A stretch of 64,000 bases of DNA from NCBI RefSeq assembly GCF_000010525.1, contig NC_009937.1, positions 2,671,501-2,735,500 on the forward strand. Reading direction: 5' to 3'. Below are positions 44,054-53,642 of the stretch, one piece after another. The position numbers were made by a program, and so were the translations under genes. Position 1 is the stretch's first letter; every line of letters starts with the position of its first letter. Source of the DNA: Azorhizobium caulinodans ORS 571. GTDB lineage: Bacteria > Pseudomonadota > Alphaproteobacteria > Rhizobiales > Xanthobacteraceae. The notes below the pieces were generated by a model, which saw only the letters and a program-made list of their open reading frames with translations, made no database searches and was not told the DNA's origin.

Positions 44054-46207
44054 ATGCCTCGAACATCGCCCCCCCGCAAGGACAAGAACCGCGTTCCCCG
44101 CGCCAAGCGCGAGCTGCCCGCCGCTGCGCCCAAGGAAGCCGAACGCATCGCCAAGGTCATCGCCCGCGCCGGTCTCGGCTCGCGTCGCGAGATTGAAGAG
44201 TGGATCACCGCCGGCCGTGTGTCGGTGAATGGCGAGGTGCTGGCCTCCCCGGCCTTCACCGTGACCGCCGAAGATGAGATTCGCGTGGATGGCGAGCCGC
44301 TGCCCGAGCGCGAGCGCACGCGGCTGTTCCTCTATCACAAGCCCATCGGCGTCGTGACGACCAACCGCGACCCGGAAGGCCGCACGACCCTGTTCGAGCT
44401 TTTGCCCGGGCATCTGCCGCGCCTTGTCTCGGTGGGCCGGCTCGACATCAATTCCGAAGGCCTGCTGCTGCTGACCAATGACGGGGGCCTCGCCCGCGTT
44501 CTGGAACTGCCGGAGACCGGCTGGCTGCGCCGCTATCGCGTGCGCGCCAAGGGCACGGTGGATCAGGCGCAGCTCGACGCCCTCATCAAGGGCATCGTGG
44601 TGGAGGGCGTGGAGTACGGCCCCATCGAGGCGGTGCTGGACCGGGTGCAGGGCGCAAACGTGTGGATCACGGTGGCGCTGCGCGAAGGCAAGAATCGCGA
44701 AGTGCGCAACGTGCTCGGCGCGCTCGGCCTTCAGGTGAACCGCCTCATCCGCATCTCCTACGGCCCCTTCCAGCTGGGCGAGATCGCTGAAGGCGGCGTG
44801 GAAGAGGTGCGCACCCGCATCCTGCGCGACCAGATCGGCAACGATATCGCCGCTGCTGCGGGCGCCGATTTCAACGGTCCGCTTGTCGAGCGCGAGCCTG
44901 AGGAGGAGGCCCCCCGCCGCCCCCTCGGCCTCGACAAGCGCAAGCTGCCGCGCGCCGCCGAGGTGGCGGACGCCAAGGCGGCGGTCTCCAAGCCGGCCCG
45001 CCGCGAGCGTCGCAGTGCCGAGCCGGAGATCGATCCCGAGCGTCCGCCGCGCGTGCCGCTGCGCAAGCGCATGCAGGACGAGGAACGCAAGGTGGTGAAG
45101 GTGGGCACGGTGGCTGACCGCAAGGGCCGCGCCGTGAAGGTCGAGCGCAAGCTCGCGCCGGTCACGGAAGAGGCCGTTGAGCGCCGCCCCCGCCGCAAGG
45201 CCGACGACGGTCGCGCCTTCGACGCGCCGCGCGGCCGCAGCCGCCGGCCGGACTTCGAGGCCGAGGCGGAGGCCCCGCGCGGCCGCCGTCCCGCCGGCGA
45301 ACGCCCGACCCGCTCGCGCCGGACGGAAGAGGCCGAATCCATCGGCTTCGCCCAGGCGGCTGAAGGCCCTCGCGCCCGGCGCGCGCCGCGTGGCGAGGGC
45401 TTCGCCGACCGCAAGCCGTCCGACCGGAAAGGCGGCGAGCGCGCCTTCGGCGACCGCAAGGGTGCTGACCGCCGGAGCGAGCGCCCCGAGGGCCGCGAGA
45501 AGGACGTCTATCCCTTCCGCGACAGGATCGAGCGCAGCTCCTGGCGGGCCGACGATGCCGGCCCGAAGCGCCGCTCCCGCGACGAGGGCGCCGAGCGCCC
45601 CGCCCGTGGCGGCTTCGACAAGCCACGCCGCGACCGCGACGATGCCCGCCCCTTCGGCGGTGACAAGCGCCGGAGCGACAGGCCCTTCGGCAAGCCGGAA
45701 GGTGGCCGGGGCCGTCGCGAACAGCCGGCCGAGGACGTTGGCTTCGGCGGCAGCTTCGAGGGGCGTCCGCCCCGTGGTCGGGGCGGCTTCGCCAAGGACG
45801 GCGGGAGCGAGCGTCCGGCCCGCTTCGGGTTCGACAAGCCCCGTGGCGAGCGTCGCACCGACAAGCCGTTCGGCCGTCCGGAAGGCGGTCGCACCCGCCG
45901 CGAGCAGCCGGCCGGAGAAGGCGGGTTCGAGGGGCGTGCGCCCCGCGGCCGTGGCGGATTCGCCAAAGAGGGCGCAAGTGAGCGCCCGGCCCGTTCCGGC
46001 TTCGACAAGCCGCGCGGCGAGCGCAGCTTCGGCAAAAGCGAAGGCCGTCCGCCTCGCGAAGACCGTTCCCCCGGCGGCAAGCCCGCAGGCAAGCGGCCGG
46101 GCTTCGGCGCCGGCCCGCGCACGGGCGCGCCCAAGGGGCGGCCCGGTGGCGGCAAGGGCGGCCCGGCACGCGGCGGCAAGCCGCAAGGTCCGCGTTCGCG
46201 CGGCTGA
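44054..46207 (+). CDS. rluB: Ribosomal pseudouridine synthase RluB-like, with very long Arg/Gly-rich tail
   Basis: 717 residues; RluB proteins are usually near 300. An S4 RNA-binding domain (about 28-80) and the RsuA/RluB catalytic domain (about 90-270) are complete, with the catalytic D131 in SVGRLDINSEGLLLLTNDG. It would modify 23S rRNA near position 2605. From about 280 the chain is low complexity, basic and Gly/Arg/Pro rich. It includes three imperfect units of roughly 50-75 residues built on RPARxGFDKPRGER, REQPA and PRGRGGFAK. A similar though shorter tail occurs on the helicase at 21647. rsmD follows after four bases. Confidence 0.9.
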   Translation: MPRTSPPRKDKNRVPRAKRELPAAAPKEAERIAKVIARAGLGSRREIEEWITAGRVSVNGEVLASPAFTVTAEDEIRVDGEPLPERERTRLFLYHKPIGVVTTNRDPEGRTTLFELLPGHLPRLVSVGRLDINSEGLLLLTNDGGLARVLELPETGWLRRYRVRAKGTVDQAQLDALIKGIVVEGVEYGPIEAVLDRVQGANVWITVALREGKNREVRNVLGALGLQVNRLIRISYGPFQLGEIAEGGVEEVRTRILRDQIGNDIAAAAGADFNGPLVEREPEEEAPRRPLGLDKRKLPRAAEVADAKAAVSKPARRERRSAEPEIDPERPPRVPLRKRMQDEERKVVKVGTVADRKGRAVKVERKLAPVTEEAVERRPRRKADDGRAFDAPRGRSRRPDFEAEAEAPRGRRPAGERPTRSRRTEEAESIGFAQAAEGPRARRAPRGEGFADRKPSDRKGGERAFGDRKGADRRSERPEGREKDVYPFRDRIERSSWRADDAGPKRRSRDEGAERPARGGFDKPRRDRDDARPFGGDKRRSDRPFGKPEGGRGRREQPAEDVGFGGSFEGRPPRGRGGFAKDGGSERPARFGFDKPRGERRTDKPFGRPEGGRTRREQPAGEGGFEGRAPRGRGGFAKEGASERPARSGFDKPRGERSFGKSEGRPPREDRSPGGKPAGKRPGFGAGPRTGAPKGRPGGGKGGPARGGKPQGPRSRG
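45598..46030 (+). repeat. Three imperfect in-frame repeats in the rluB tail
   Basis: The coding motif for RPAR-x-GFDKPR recurs near 45598, 45817 and 45985. REQPA occurs twice and PRGRGGFAK twice between them. Spacings are about 219 and 168 bases, so units were gained or lost by in-frame slippage or recombination. The encoded protein segment is likely disordered. Confidence 0.65.
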
Positions 46208-46210
46208 TCC

Positions 46211-46774
46211 ATGCGGATCGTCGGCGGCAAGCATCGCGGGCGCCCTCTTCAGGCGCCCGCTTCCAAGGCGACGCGGCCGACCACGGACCGGCTGCGCGAG
46301 AGCCTCTTCAACATGCTCGCCCATGCCTATGGCGATGCGGCCGACGGCGCGCGGGTGCTGGACCTGTTCGCCGGCACCGGGGCGCTCGGCATCGAGGCGC
46401 TATCACGCGGCGCGGTGTTCGCGCTGTTCGTGGAGGAGGCGGCGGAGGCCCGCGCCCTCATCCGGGCGAATGTGGACGCGCTGGGCTTGGCCGGTTCCAC
46501 CAAGATCTTCCGCCGTGATGCGACCGCGCTGGGCGAGATGGGGCCGGGCGGTCCCTATGATCTCGTCTTCTGCGATCCGCCCTATGGCAAGGGGCTGGCG
46601 GAAGCCGCCCTCGCCTCCGCCCGCGACGGCGGCTGGCTGGCACCCAATGCGCTGCTCATTGTCGAGGAACAGACGGGCGCCTTCACGGTGCCGGACGGCT
46701 TCGAGGAAATCGAGCGCCGGCGCTATGACGACAGCGAACTGACCTTCCTCCAGCCGGTGGCCAGCGCACCCTGA
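46211..46774 (+). CDS. rsmD: 16S rRNA (guanine966-N2)-methyltransferase
   Basis: 187 residues. The SAM site is VLDLFAGTGALGIEALSRGA (about 44-63) and the catalytic DPPY lies in LVFCDPPYGKGLAEAAL. The start MRIVGGKHRGRPL is the family norm. It methylates G966 of 16S rRNA. It begins four bases after rluB, so two rRNA-modification genes share one transcript. Confidence 0.95.
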   Translation: MRIVGGKHRGRPLQAPASKATRPTTDRLRESLFNMLAHAYGDAADGARVLDLFAGTGALGIEALSRGAVFALFVEEAAEARALIRANVDALGLAGSTKIFRRDATALGEMGPGGPYDLVFCDPPYGKGLAEAALASARDGGWLAPNALLIVEEQTGAFTVPDGFEEIERRRYDDSELTFLQPVASAP

Positions 46775-46777
46775 GCT

Positions 46778-49120
46778 TCACACCCGCTCGGGGTGGCGCT
46801 CCACGGTGGGCAGGATCTCCTGCGCCTCGTCGTCCCGGCGCTCCCGCGCGCCCGGATGCTCCTCGATATGCGGTCCCGGCCGACGGGCGGCGCGGGCGGC
46901 CTCCGCCACGCGGCGCCGGTCCTCCTGCACCTGAAGGGCGTTGGCATCGGTGAGGATATGCAGCGGCGGGGCGTTGCCGGCCTTGTCGGTGCCGAAGAAG
47001 AGCCGGCGCTGGGGAAGCGGAATCTCGATGCCCCGCGCATCGAACGCTGCCTTGATGCGCCGGTAGAATTCGCGCTTCACGTTCCACTGGCCGAGCGGGC
47101 GCGTCTTGAAGCGGCCGCGCAGCCAGACGGCGGATTCCTGAAGGCCCTCCACGCCCACCACCTCGAACGGCTCGATGATGGTCTCGGCCAGCGGCCCGGC
47201 GCGGCGCATGTCCTCCGCCACCTCGGCCATGGTCTTCAGCGCCTCGTCGATATTCTCCCGGTAGGAGACCATCACGTCCACGACCGCATAAGCGAAGCCC
47301 TTGGACATGTTCTTGATGGTCTGCACCTCGCTGAAGGGGATGGAATGCACGTTGCCGTCGAAATCGCGCATGTGCACCGTGCGGATGGTGATTTTTTCCA
47401 CGAGACCCGAATGGGCGCCCACCTCCACCACATCACCCACCGACAGCGTGTCCTCCATGAGGATGAAGATGCCGGTGATGACATCCTTCACCAGCGTCTG
47501 CGCCCCGAAGCCGATGGCGAGGCCGAAGACACCGGCACCGGCCAGAAGCGGGGCGATGTTGACGCCGATTTCCGAGAGCAGGATCAGCCCCACCAGCGTC
47601 AGAAGCACCACGCGAAAGCCATTCTGGAGGAAGGGCAACAATGTCTTTAGCCGGCTTGACGACGGATGCCGGCGGATCAGCCGCTCGGCAAAGGCGGTGC
47701 CCACCTCCCAGGCGATGAGCGCCGAGAGCGCCACGACGCCAATGGAGATGCAGCGGCTGAGCAGGCGCTGGCCGTTGTCGGAGGCGAGCCACGCGAAGGG
47801 ACTTCCGCCCCAGATTTCCAGCAGCACCAGCAGCGTCAGGACCGCCAGCAGGCCCTGGAACACCTGCCGCAGGATGGGCAGATAGCGGTTCGCTCGCGCC
47901 TCCAGCAGCGGATACTGCCGCCGCACCTCGGGGCTGAGGTGGAAGATCATGCCGAAGCCGCGCTGGAGGAGGCGCGCGGCGAAGCGCGCAGCGACGATGG
48001 CAAGCACCGAGAGAGCGGTCGCCTGCGCGAGAAAGGCAAAGCCGTCCCGCACATCCAGAACCCAGACGAAATAGCCGGCCACCACATAAGCGATGGCGAG
48101 CAGGTGCCAGAAATCCGCCACCTGATTGCGCAGGCGCGTAAGCGACGTGCCGGCTTCGCCCGAGGCCCGCAGCCAGCCCGCCACCGAGGCGCGGATCTGG
48201 AGCAGGAAGACGATGGCCATGCCGGCCACCAGCAGCCCGAGCACATCCAGGAGGAAGGCATAGGCGCTGGTCGAGAGGCCGAGGATCCAGGCCGCCCGCA
48301 GCAGGAAATAGCCATAGACGACGGTGTTGGCGAAGCGCCCGACCCAAAGGAAGCCATAGGCCGCACTCTCGTCGTCCAGCGGCGGCAGGCGCAGGCGCCG
48401 GCTCTCGGGCGAGAGCACCGCATGGCCGAACGCAATGATCGCCCGCGCCATCACGCTCGCATTGACCAGCGTGACCACGGCGAGGCGCACCACGAAGCTC
48501 ATCTCCACCGCGCCCAGCACCGCGAAAGCGGCGGCGGCAAAAGCGATGATGGGCAAGGCCAGCAGCACCGCCCGCACCAGAATGAGGAAGAGGCGGATGA
48601 CGAGAAGATCGCCCGCCCGCCGCTCGATGGCCCGGCGCGGGCGCGCGAGCAGCAAGGACGCCAGCCACTCGGCGGCAAAGGCGGCCGCCAGCGCGAGCAC
48701 CACGGTGCCGGCCGCCCACGCGATACGCCGCAGGGCCGCCGGGTCGCGCAGCGCTTCCACGGCCTCGGACATCTGGGTCGGCAAGTTCTCGATCTCGCCC
48801 ACCACGGTCAGCACGCCGCTGGAGAAATCGGAGAGGGAGCGGGTGGTGCCGGCCACCCAGTCATCGGCGGCCGGCGTGCCGGTCGTGGCGTCGCGCGCTT
48901 CGAGCAGAGCGCGCAGCCGGGCGGTGAAATCCGCCCGCGCCTTGTCGTCGGAGAGCGTGTCGAGGAGCACCTTGAGGCTGTCCTCGCTCTTGGGCGCGGC
49001 GGTGGCGGGAGACGTTACGGACCCCGCAGGCGCGGCCGGGGTCTGGGCGAAACTGGCAGAGCTGAACAGGAGGCAAAGCGCCAGGCACAAGGCCCGGATC
49101 ATGGCGCATCGCTGCATCAA
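46778..49120 (-). CDS. Mechanosensitive ion channel family protein (large MscS type)
   Basis: 780 residues. A signal peptide (1-25, ending SFAQ) precedes a periplasmic segment to about 130, with DKARADFTARLRALLEARD. About ten membrane helices follow. The MscS core begins near 555 with the pore-lining helix GAGVFGLAIGFGAQTLVKDVITGIFILMEDTLSVGD, and then the beta domain HSIPFSEVQTIKNMSKGFAY. A basic cytoplasmic tail ends the chain. It would release solutes in osmotic downshock. It is convergent with rsmD and ends three bases from it. Confidence 0.92.
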   Translation of the reverse strand: MMQRCAMIRALCLALCLLFSSASFAQTPAAPAGSVTSPATAAPKSEDSLKVLLDTLSDDKARADFTARLRALLEARDATTGTPAADDWVAGTTRSLSDFSSGVLTVVGEIENLPTQMSEAVEALRDPAALRRIAWAAGTVVLALAAAFAAEWLASLLLARPRRAIERRAGDLLVIRLFLILVRAVLLALPIIAFAAAAFAVLGAVEMSFVVRLAVVTLVNASVMARAIIAFGHAVLSPESRRLRLPPLDDESAAYGFLWVGRFANTVVYGYFLLRAAWILGLSTSAYAFLLDVLGLLVAGMAIVFLLQIRASVAGWLRASGEAGTSLTRLRNQVADFWHLLAIAYVVAGYFVWVLDVRDGFAFLAQATALSVLAIVAARFAARLLQRGFGMIFHLSPEVRRQYPLLEARANRYLPILRQVFQGLLAVLTLLVLLEIWGGSPFAWLASDNGQRLLSRCISIGVVALSALIAWEVGTAFAERLIRRHPSSSRLKTLLPFLQNGFRVVLLTLVGLILLSEIGVNIAPLLAGAGVFGLAIGFGAQTLVKDVITGIFILMEDTLSVGDVVEVGAHSGLVEKITIRTVHMRDFDGNVHSIPFSEVQTIKNMSKGFAYAVVDVMVSYRENIDEALKTMAEVAEDMRRAGPLAETIIEPFEVVGVEGLQESAVWLRGRFKTRPLGQWNVKREFYRRIKAAFDARGIEIPLPQRRLFFGTDKAGNAPPLHILTDANALQVQEDRRRVAEAARAARRPGPHIEEHPGARERRDDEAQEILPTVERHPERV

Positions 49121-49222
49121 GCCATCCCTCTTTGCTGCGGGCAGAGGCGCCCCGCGGCAAGGGGCGCCTCTCCTGCAACGGTCGGGCGGCGGGATCGTTC
49201 CGCAGCGCAGCGCGACGGGGCC

Positions 49223-51100
49223 TCAGCGGCGGGCGAACAGTTTTTCCACGTCCTTCAGGGACAAAGTGATGAAGGTCGGCCGTCCGTGATTGCACTCGCC
49301 GGCGTTCGGCGTCTCCTCCATCTCCCGCAGGAGGGCGTTCATCTCCTCCACCCTAAGGCGCCGGCCGGCCCGCACGGAGCCGTGGCAAGCCATGGTGGCG
49401 GCCACGTGCAGCAGGCGCCGCTCCAGCGGGAGCGCGTCATCCCATTCCGCGGAATGCTCAGCCACGTCCCGCACGAGTTTCGTCACGTCCGCCTTGGCGA
49501 GCAGCGCCGGCACCTCGCGCACCAGAACCGCGCCGATGCCGAAGGGCTCGATGACGAGCCCGAGCGCCGCCAGATCCCCAGCCCGCTCCGCCAGCCGGTC
49601 CGCCTCGGCCGGATCGAGATCGACCACCGCAGGCACCAGCAGGCCCTGCCGTGCCACCCCGTCCCGCTCCAGCGCGGCCTTCAGCTTCTCATAGACGAGG
49701 CGCTCATGGGCGGCGTGCTGATCCACCAGCACCATGCCCTCGCGGGTTTGCGCGACGATGTAGGTCTCGTGCAGTTGCGCGCGCGCCGCGCCCAGCGGCC
49801 GGTCGAGATCGCCCGTCTCGGGCACGGCCGCATCGGCGCGGGCGTCCGCGGCGGGCATCCCGACGTCGAAGGAAGCCTGCACCGCTTCGGCGAAGCTTTC
49901 CATCTCGGCCTCGAGCGCCCCGTCCGGCTCCGCCACGTTCAGCGGGCGCGCGGGGGAGGCGCGCCAATCGTAGCCCCCGGCCGGCATGGGCTCGGCCCGA
50001 TAGGGCCGGAACTCCGGGATGGCGGCGGCGGGGCGCGCCGGCTCCAGTTCCGGCGTGCGGGCGAGTTCCACCAGCCGGTCGGCGATGGTGCCGGCGGTGC
50101 TCGGCACGCGGGCGGCGAGCGCATCGGTCAGCGTGCGCACCAGAAGGGCGCGCACGTTCCCCCCGTCGCGAAAGCGCACCTCGGTCTTGGCGGGATGAAC
50201 GTTCACGTCCACCTCGCGCGGATCGAGGCTGAGGAAGAGGGCGAGCACCGGATAGCGGTCGGAAGGCAGCAGGTCGGAATAGGCGGCTCGAAGCGCGCCC
50301 ATCAGCAGTTTGTCCCGTACCGGCCGGCCGTTCACGAACAGGAATTGGGAGAGCGAATTGGCCTTGGAATAGGTGGGCAGTCCCGCGAGCCCCACCAGCC
50401 GCACCCCGCCCCGCTCGCCCACCACCGGAATGAGGTTGCGCCCCGCCTCCGCGCCGAGGACATCGGCGACACGGGCTGCGCGACCGGCCTCATCCATGGA
50501 CCTCGCCACCCAGGTGAGGGGCTGGCGGTCATCAGTCATCAAGGTGAAGGCGACATCGGGCCGGGCCAGCGCGAGGCGGCGCACCACGTCCGCGGCGGCG
50601 GCGGCTTCGGCCCGGTCGGATTTCAGGAATTTCAGGCGCGCGGGCGTCGCGAAGAAGAGATCGCGCACCTCCACCCGCGTGCCGCCATTGAGCGCCGCCG
50701 GACGGGGCGGGGTGACGACCCCGCCCTCGACGCGAATCTCGAAGGCATGGGGCGCGGACTTGGGGCGGCTGGCGATGGAGAGGCGCGCCACGGCGCCAAT
50801 TGAGGGCAGCGCCTCACCCCGGAAGCCCAGCGTCGAAATGGCGAGAAGGTCTTCGGTGGGGAGCTTGGAGGTGGCGTGACGCTCGACGGCGAGGGACAGT
50901 TCGTCCGCACTCATGCCGGAGCCATTGTCGGAGATGCGGATCATCTCCCGTCCGCCACCGACCACCAGCACCTCGATCTCCGTGGCGCCGGCATCGATCG
51001 CATTCTCGACCAGTTCCTTCACGGCCGCCGCAGGACGCTCGACCACTTCGCCCGCGGCGATGCGATCAATGAGAACGGGCGGAAGGCGACGGATGGTCAT
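49223..51100 (-). CDS. mutL: DNA mismatch repair protein MutL
   Basis: 625 residues. The GHKL ATPase start IAAGEVVERPAAAVKELVENAIDAG is at about 11-35, followed by DNGSGM and FRGEALPSIGAVA. The C-terminal domain carries the endonuclease signature VDQHAAHERLVYE (DQHA-x2-E-x4-E), so this is a nicking-type MutL, unlike that of E. coli. MutS is not in the window. The gene follows the opposite direction to the receiver protein's upstream gap and shares no obvious operon. Confidence 0.96.
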   Translation of the reverse strand: MTIRRLPPVLIDRIAAGEVVERPAAAVKELVENAIDAGATEIEVLVVGGGREMIRISDNGSGMSADELSLAVERHATSKLPTEDLLAISTLGFRGEALPSIGAVARLSIASRPKSAPHAFEIRVEGGVVTPPRPAALNGGTRVEVRDLFFATPARLKFLKSDRAEAAAAADVVRRLALARPDVAFTLMTDDRQPLTWVARSMDEAGRAARVADVLGAEAGRNLIPVVGERGGVRLVGLAGLPTYSKANSLSQFLFVNGRPVRDKLLMGALRAAYSDLLPSDRYPVLALFLSLDPREVDVNVHPAKTEVRFRDGGNVRALLVRTLTDALAARVPSTAGTIADRLVELARTPELEPARPAAAIPEFRPYRAEPMPAGGYDWRASPARPLNVAEPDGALEAEMESFAEAVQASFDVGMPAADARADAAVPETGDLDRPLGAARAQLHETYIVAQTREGMVLVDQHAAHERLVYEKLKAALERDGVARQGLLVPAVVDLDPAEADRLAERAGDLAALGLVIEPFGIGAVLVREVPALLAKADVTKLVRDVAEHSAEWDDALPLERRLLHVAATMACHGSVRAGRRLRVEEMNALLREMEETPNAGECNHGRPTFITLSLKDVEKLFARR

Positions 51101-51219
51101 GAGGATGATTCGGCCGATGACTGGGAACGGCCCGATCCTAGAGCAGCGGGCCCCTCCTCCCTAATCGAGGGCCCGGAGGCTGCTGCGTCGTCCACGCAAA
51201 CCGGCGTGGTGCCGCAAAG

Positions 51220-51636
51220 TCAGAAGGACATGGACTGGTCGTTGTCCGAATGCCGGTCCGGCCCCGCATCATCGTCGCCGTCGAAGATCTCGCGCAGCGC
51301 CGCCGCCATGCTGGCGATGGTATAGGGCTTCGGCACGCGCACGGCGTCCGCAAAGCGATCGGGCACGCGCGAGACGCCGATGTAATCACTGCAGAAGATG
51401 AGCGGGATGCCGCGGTCGCTGAGGATCTCAGCGGCGGGAAACACCACCTCTCCCTTGAGATTGATGTCGAGGATGGCGGCATCGAGCGGCTCGCGCTCGG
51501 CCGCCTGAACGGCCATGGCGAGGGTGGTGGCGGGTCCGACCGTCTCGTAGCCGAGGACGCGCAGATTGTCCTGCAGGCCCAGCGCTACGAGGAACTCGTC
51601 CTCGACCACCAATATCCGCTTTCCCGAAACACTCAT
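51220..51636 (-). CDS. Single-domain response regulator
   Basis: 138 residues consisting only of a receiver domain: acidic pair in LVVEDEFLVALG (12-14), phosphoacceptor D57 in AAILDINLKGE, and lysine in RVPKPYTIASM. No output domain follows; the tail DDDAGPDRHSDNDQSMSF is acidic. It may act as a phosphate shuttle or a CheY-like effector for an unlinked histidine kinase, since none is near. AAGGTGG precedes the ATG at 51636. Confidence 0.9.
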   Translation of the reverse strand: MSVSGKRILVVEDEFLVALGLQDNLRVLGYETVGPATTLAMAVQAAEREPLDAAILDINLKGEVVFPAAEILSDRGIPLIFCSDYIGVSRVPDRFADAVRVPKPYTIASMAAALREIFDGDDDAGPDRHSDNDQSMSF

Positions 51637-51813
51637 CACAGAACCACCTTCTTCCCCCGCTGGTGTTGCAACGGGGAAAGACGAGACGCGGTTCCATTTG
51701 CCGCCTTGCATGGAACGCGGGAGGGTCATACCGCCAAGTTGCAGCACGCGTCCCGCGCTCGCGTCAGCAACAGCCGAGCAGCGCCGGAGCCGATGGTCCG
51801 GCGCACCTTCGGA

Positions 51814-52383
51814 TCAGTCCTTGGCACGCTCCACATAGGAGGCGTCAGCGGTCATGATCACCACCCGGGTGCCGGCCGCAATGTGCGGGGGCACCATCGT
51901 GCGCACGCCGTTCGACAGCATGGCCGGCTTGTAGGACGAGGAGGCCGTCTGGCCCTTCACGGTGGGCTCGGTGTCCACGATCTCCAGCACCACGCGCTGG
52001 GGCAGCTCGATGGCGATGGCATTGCCATTGTGGGTGGAGATCATGCATTCCATGCTTTCCTGGAGATACACGGACTGATCGCCCACCACGTCCTTGGGAA
52101 CGGTGATCTGCTCGTAATTCTCCGGATTCATGAAGGTGTAGCCGTCGCTATCCTCATAGAGATAGGTATAGGGGCGGTCTTCCACGTAGGCGCGCTCCAC
52201 CTGCTCGGTGGTGCGGTAGCGCTCGGAGATCTTCACCCCGTCGGAAATGCGGCGCATGTCCATCTGGGTCACCGGGGTGCCCTTGCCGGGATGGATGTTC
52301 TCGGCACTGAGAACCACGTAGAGCTTGTCATCGATCTCGACGACATTGCCCTTGCGCAGAGAGCTGGCGATGACCTTGACCAC
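51814..52383 (-). CDS. efp: Elongation factor P
   Basis: 189 residues, GTG start ([15 protein letters not shown]). The KOW-like N domain carries the modification loop [11 protein letters not shown] with the lysine that receives beta-lysine. The two OB domains follow, with [20 protein letters not shown] near residue 140. EF-P relieves ribosome stalling on polyproline. The modifying ligase gene epmA diverges from it 119 bases away. Confidence 0.97.
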   Translation of the reverse strand: MVKVIASSLRKGNVVEIDDKLYVVLSAENIHPGKGTPVTQMDMRRISDGVKISERYRTTEQVERAYVEDRPYTYLYEDSDGYTFMNPENYEQITVPKDVVGDQSVYLQESMECMISTHNGNAIAIELPQRVVLEIVDTEPTVKGQTASSSYKPAMLSNGVRTMVPPHIAAGTRVVIMTADASYVERAKD

Positions 52384-52502
52384 GTTTTTTCTTCCTCAGA
52401 CAGATGTCGGCGACATGCCGCAGTGTTTCAGCCGGGCGCACCATAACGATCTTCGCGATTTGCGCCAGTCCTGCCCGGCAACCCTGCGCCCGGGCCGCTG
52501 AC

Positions 52503-53552
52503 ATGACCCGCCCCAGCCCCTGGTGGCACCCGAGCGTCCATGAGGACCGCCGCCCCTTTCTCCTCGCCCGCGCCCGCATCGCCGCAGCCATCCGCGCCGA
52601 TTTCGCCGCCCGCGACTTTCTGGAAGTGGAAACGCCTGTGCTTCAGGTGTCGCCGGGGAACGAGGCGCACCTGCACGCCTTCGCCACGCTCTGGCGGCGA
52701 CCGGAGGGCGGCACCCTGCCCTATTATCTGCGCACCTCGCCGGAGTTTGCCGCCAAGAAGCTGCTGGCGGCCGGGGAGCCCCGCATCTTCGAATTCGCCC
52801 GTGTCTTCCGCGACCGCGAGCGCGGCACGACGCACCATCCCGAGTTCACCATGCTGGAATGGTACCGGGCCCGCGAACCCTACGAGACCCTGATGGAGGA
52901 CTGTGTCCGCCTGCTCCGCCTTGCTTCCAACGCGGGCGGCATCTCCGGTTTTTCGTTCCGGGGGCGGAGCTGCGATCCCTTTGCCGAGGCCGAGCGGCTG
53001 ACGCTCGTCGCGGCATTCGCGCGGCATGCGGGCATCGATCTGTCCCGCTTTCTCGCGCCGCCGGGGCACGAGCCGGAAGCCGCTCCCTTTGCCGAGGCGG
53101 TGGCGGCGGCGGGCATCCGCACCGCGCCGGACGACACTTGGGCGGACCTCTTCTCCCGTGTTCTCGTGGAGAAGGTGGAGCCGCATCTGGGCGACGGACG
53201 CCCGACCCTGCTCTGCGAATATCCCACCAGCGAGGCGGCCCTCGCCCGTCCCACCGTGGCCGACCCGCGCGTCGCGGAACGTTTCGAGCTCTATGCCTGC
53301 GGAGTCGAACTCGCCAATGCCTTCGGAGAACTGACGGACCCGGTGGAGCAGCGGCGGCGCTTCGAGATCGAGATGGCGGAGAAGGCCCGCCTCTATGGCG
53401 AGCGCTATCCCATCGACGAGGGGCTTCTGGAGGCGCTGGAGCATATGCCCGAGGCGAGCGGCTGCGCGCTCGGCTTCGACCGCCTTGCTATGCTGGCGAG
53501 CGGTGCCCGGCGCCTCGACGACATGCTGTGGGCGCCAGTCGAGATTTCGTGA
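52503..53552 (+). CDS. epmA: EF-P-(R)-beta-lysine ligase
   Basis: 349 residues, a truncated class II lysyl-tRNA synthetase without the anticodon domain. Motif 2 is FRDRERGTTHHPEFTMLEWYRA and motif 3 is GCALGFDRLAMLASGARRLDD. Together with efp it supplies the EF-P lysine with beta-lysine. EpmB, the 2,3-aminomutase often encoded nearby in other bacteria, is absent here. The start MTRPSPWWHPSVHEDRRPFLLARARI is the family norm. Confidence 0.94.
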   Translation: MTRPSPWWHPSVHEDRRPFLLARARIAAAIRADFAARDFLEVETPVLQVSPGNEAHLHAFATLWRRPEGGTLPYYLRTSPEFAAKKLLAAGEPRIFEFARVFRDRERGTTHHPEFTMLEWYRAREPYETLMEDCVRLLRLASNAGGISGFSFRGRSCDPFAEAERLTLVAAFARHAGIDLSRFLAPPGHEPEAAPFAEAVAAAGIRTAPDDTWADLFSRVLVEKVEPHLGDGRPTLLCEYPTSEAALARPTVADPRVAERFELYACGVELANAFGELTDPVEQRRRFEIEMAEKARLYGERYPIDEGLLEALEHMPEASGCALGFDRLAMLASGARRLDDMLWAPVEIS

Positions 53553-53642
53553 TCCACGTTTTCGCCACATTTTGCGTTGCGTCAATCACAGACTGTTCTG
53601 CCCCGCTCAAGATCAGCCTCACTGATTAAGTGGAGAACAGTC

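Noticed and set aside
44003-46324. Upstream extension of tadA into a 921-codon minus-strand frame
   Set aside because: The extension is the shadow of the rluB coding strand. tadA proper begins at 44002 or 43987.
47666-50803. Plus-strand open frame of 1045 codons opposite the MscS and mutL genes
   Set aside because: It spans two well-supported minus-strand genes plus the gap between them, and its translation is His/Gly/Arg-rich without domains.
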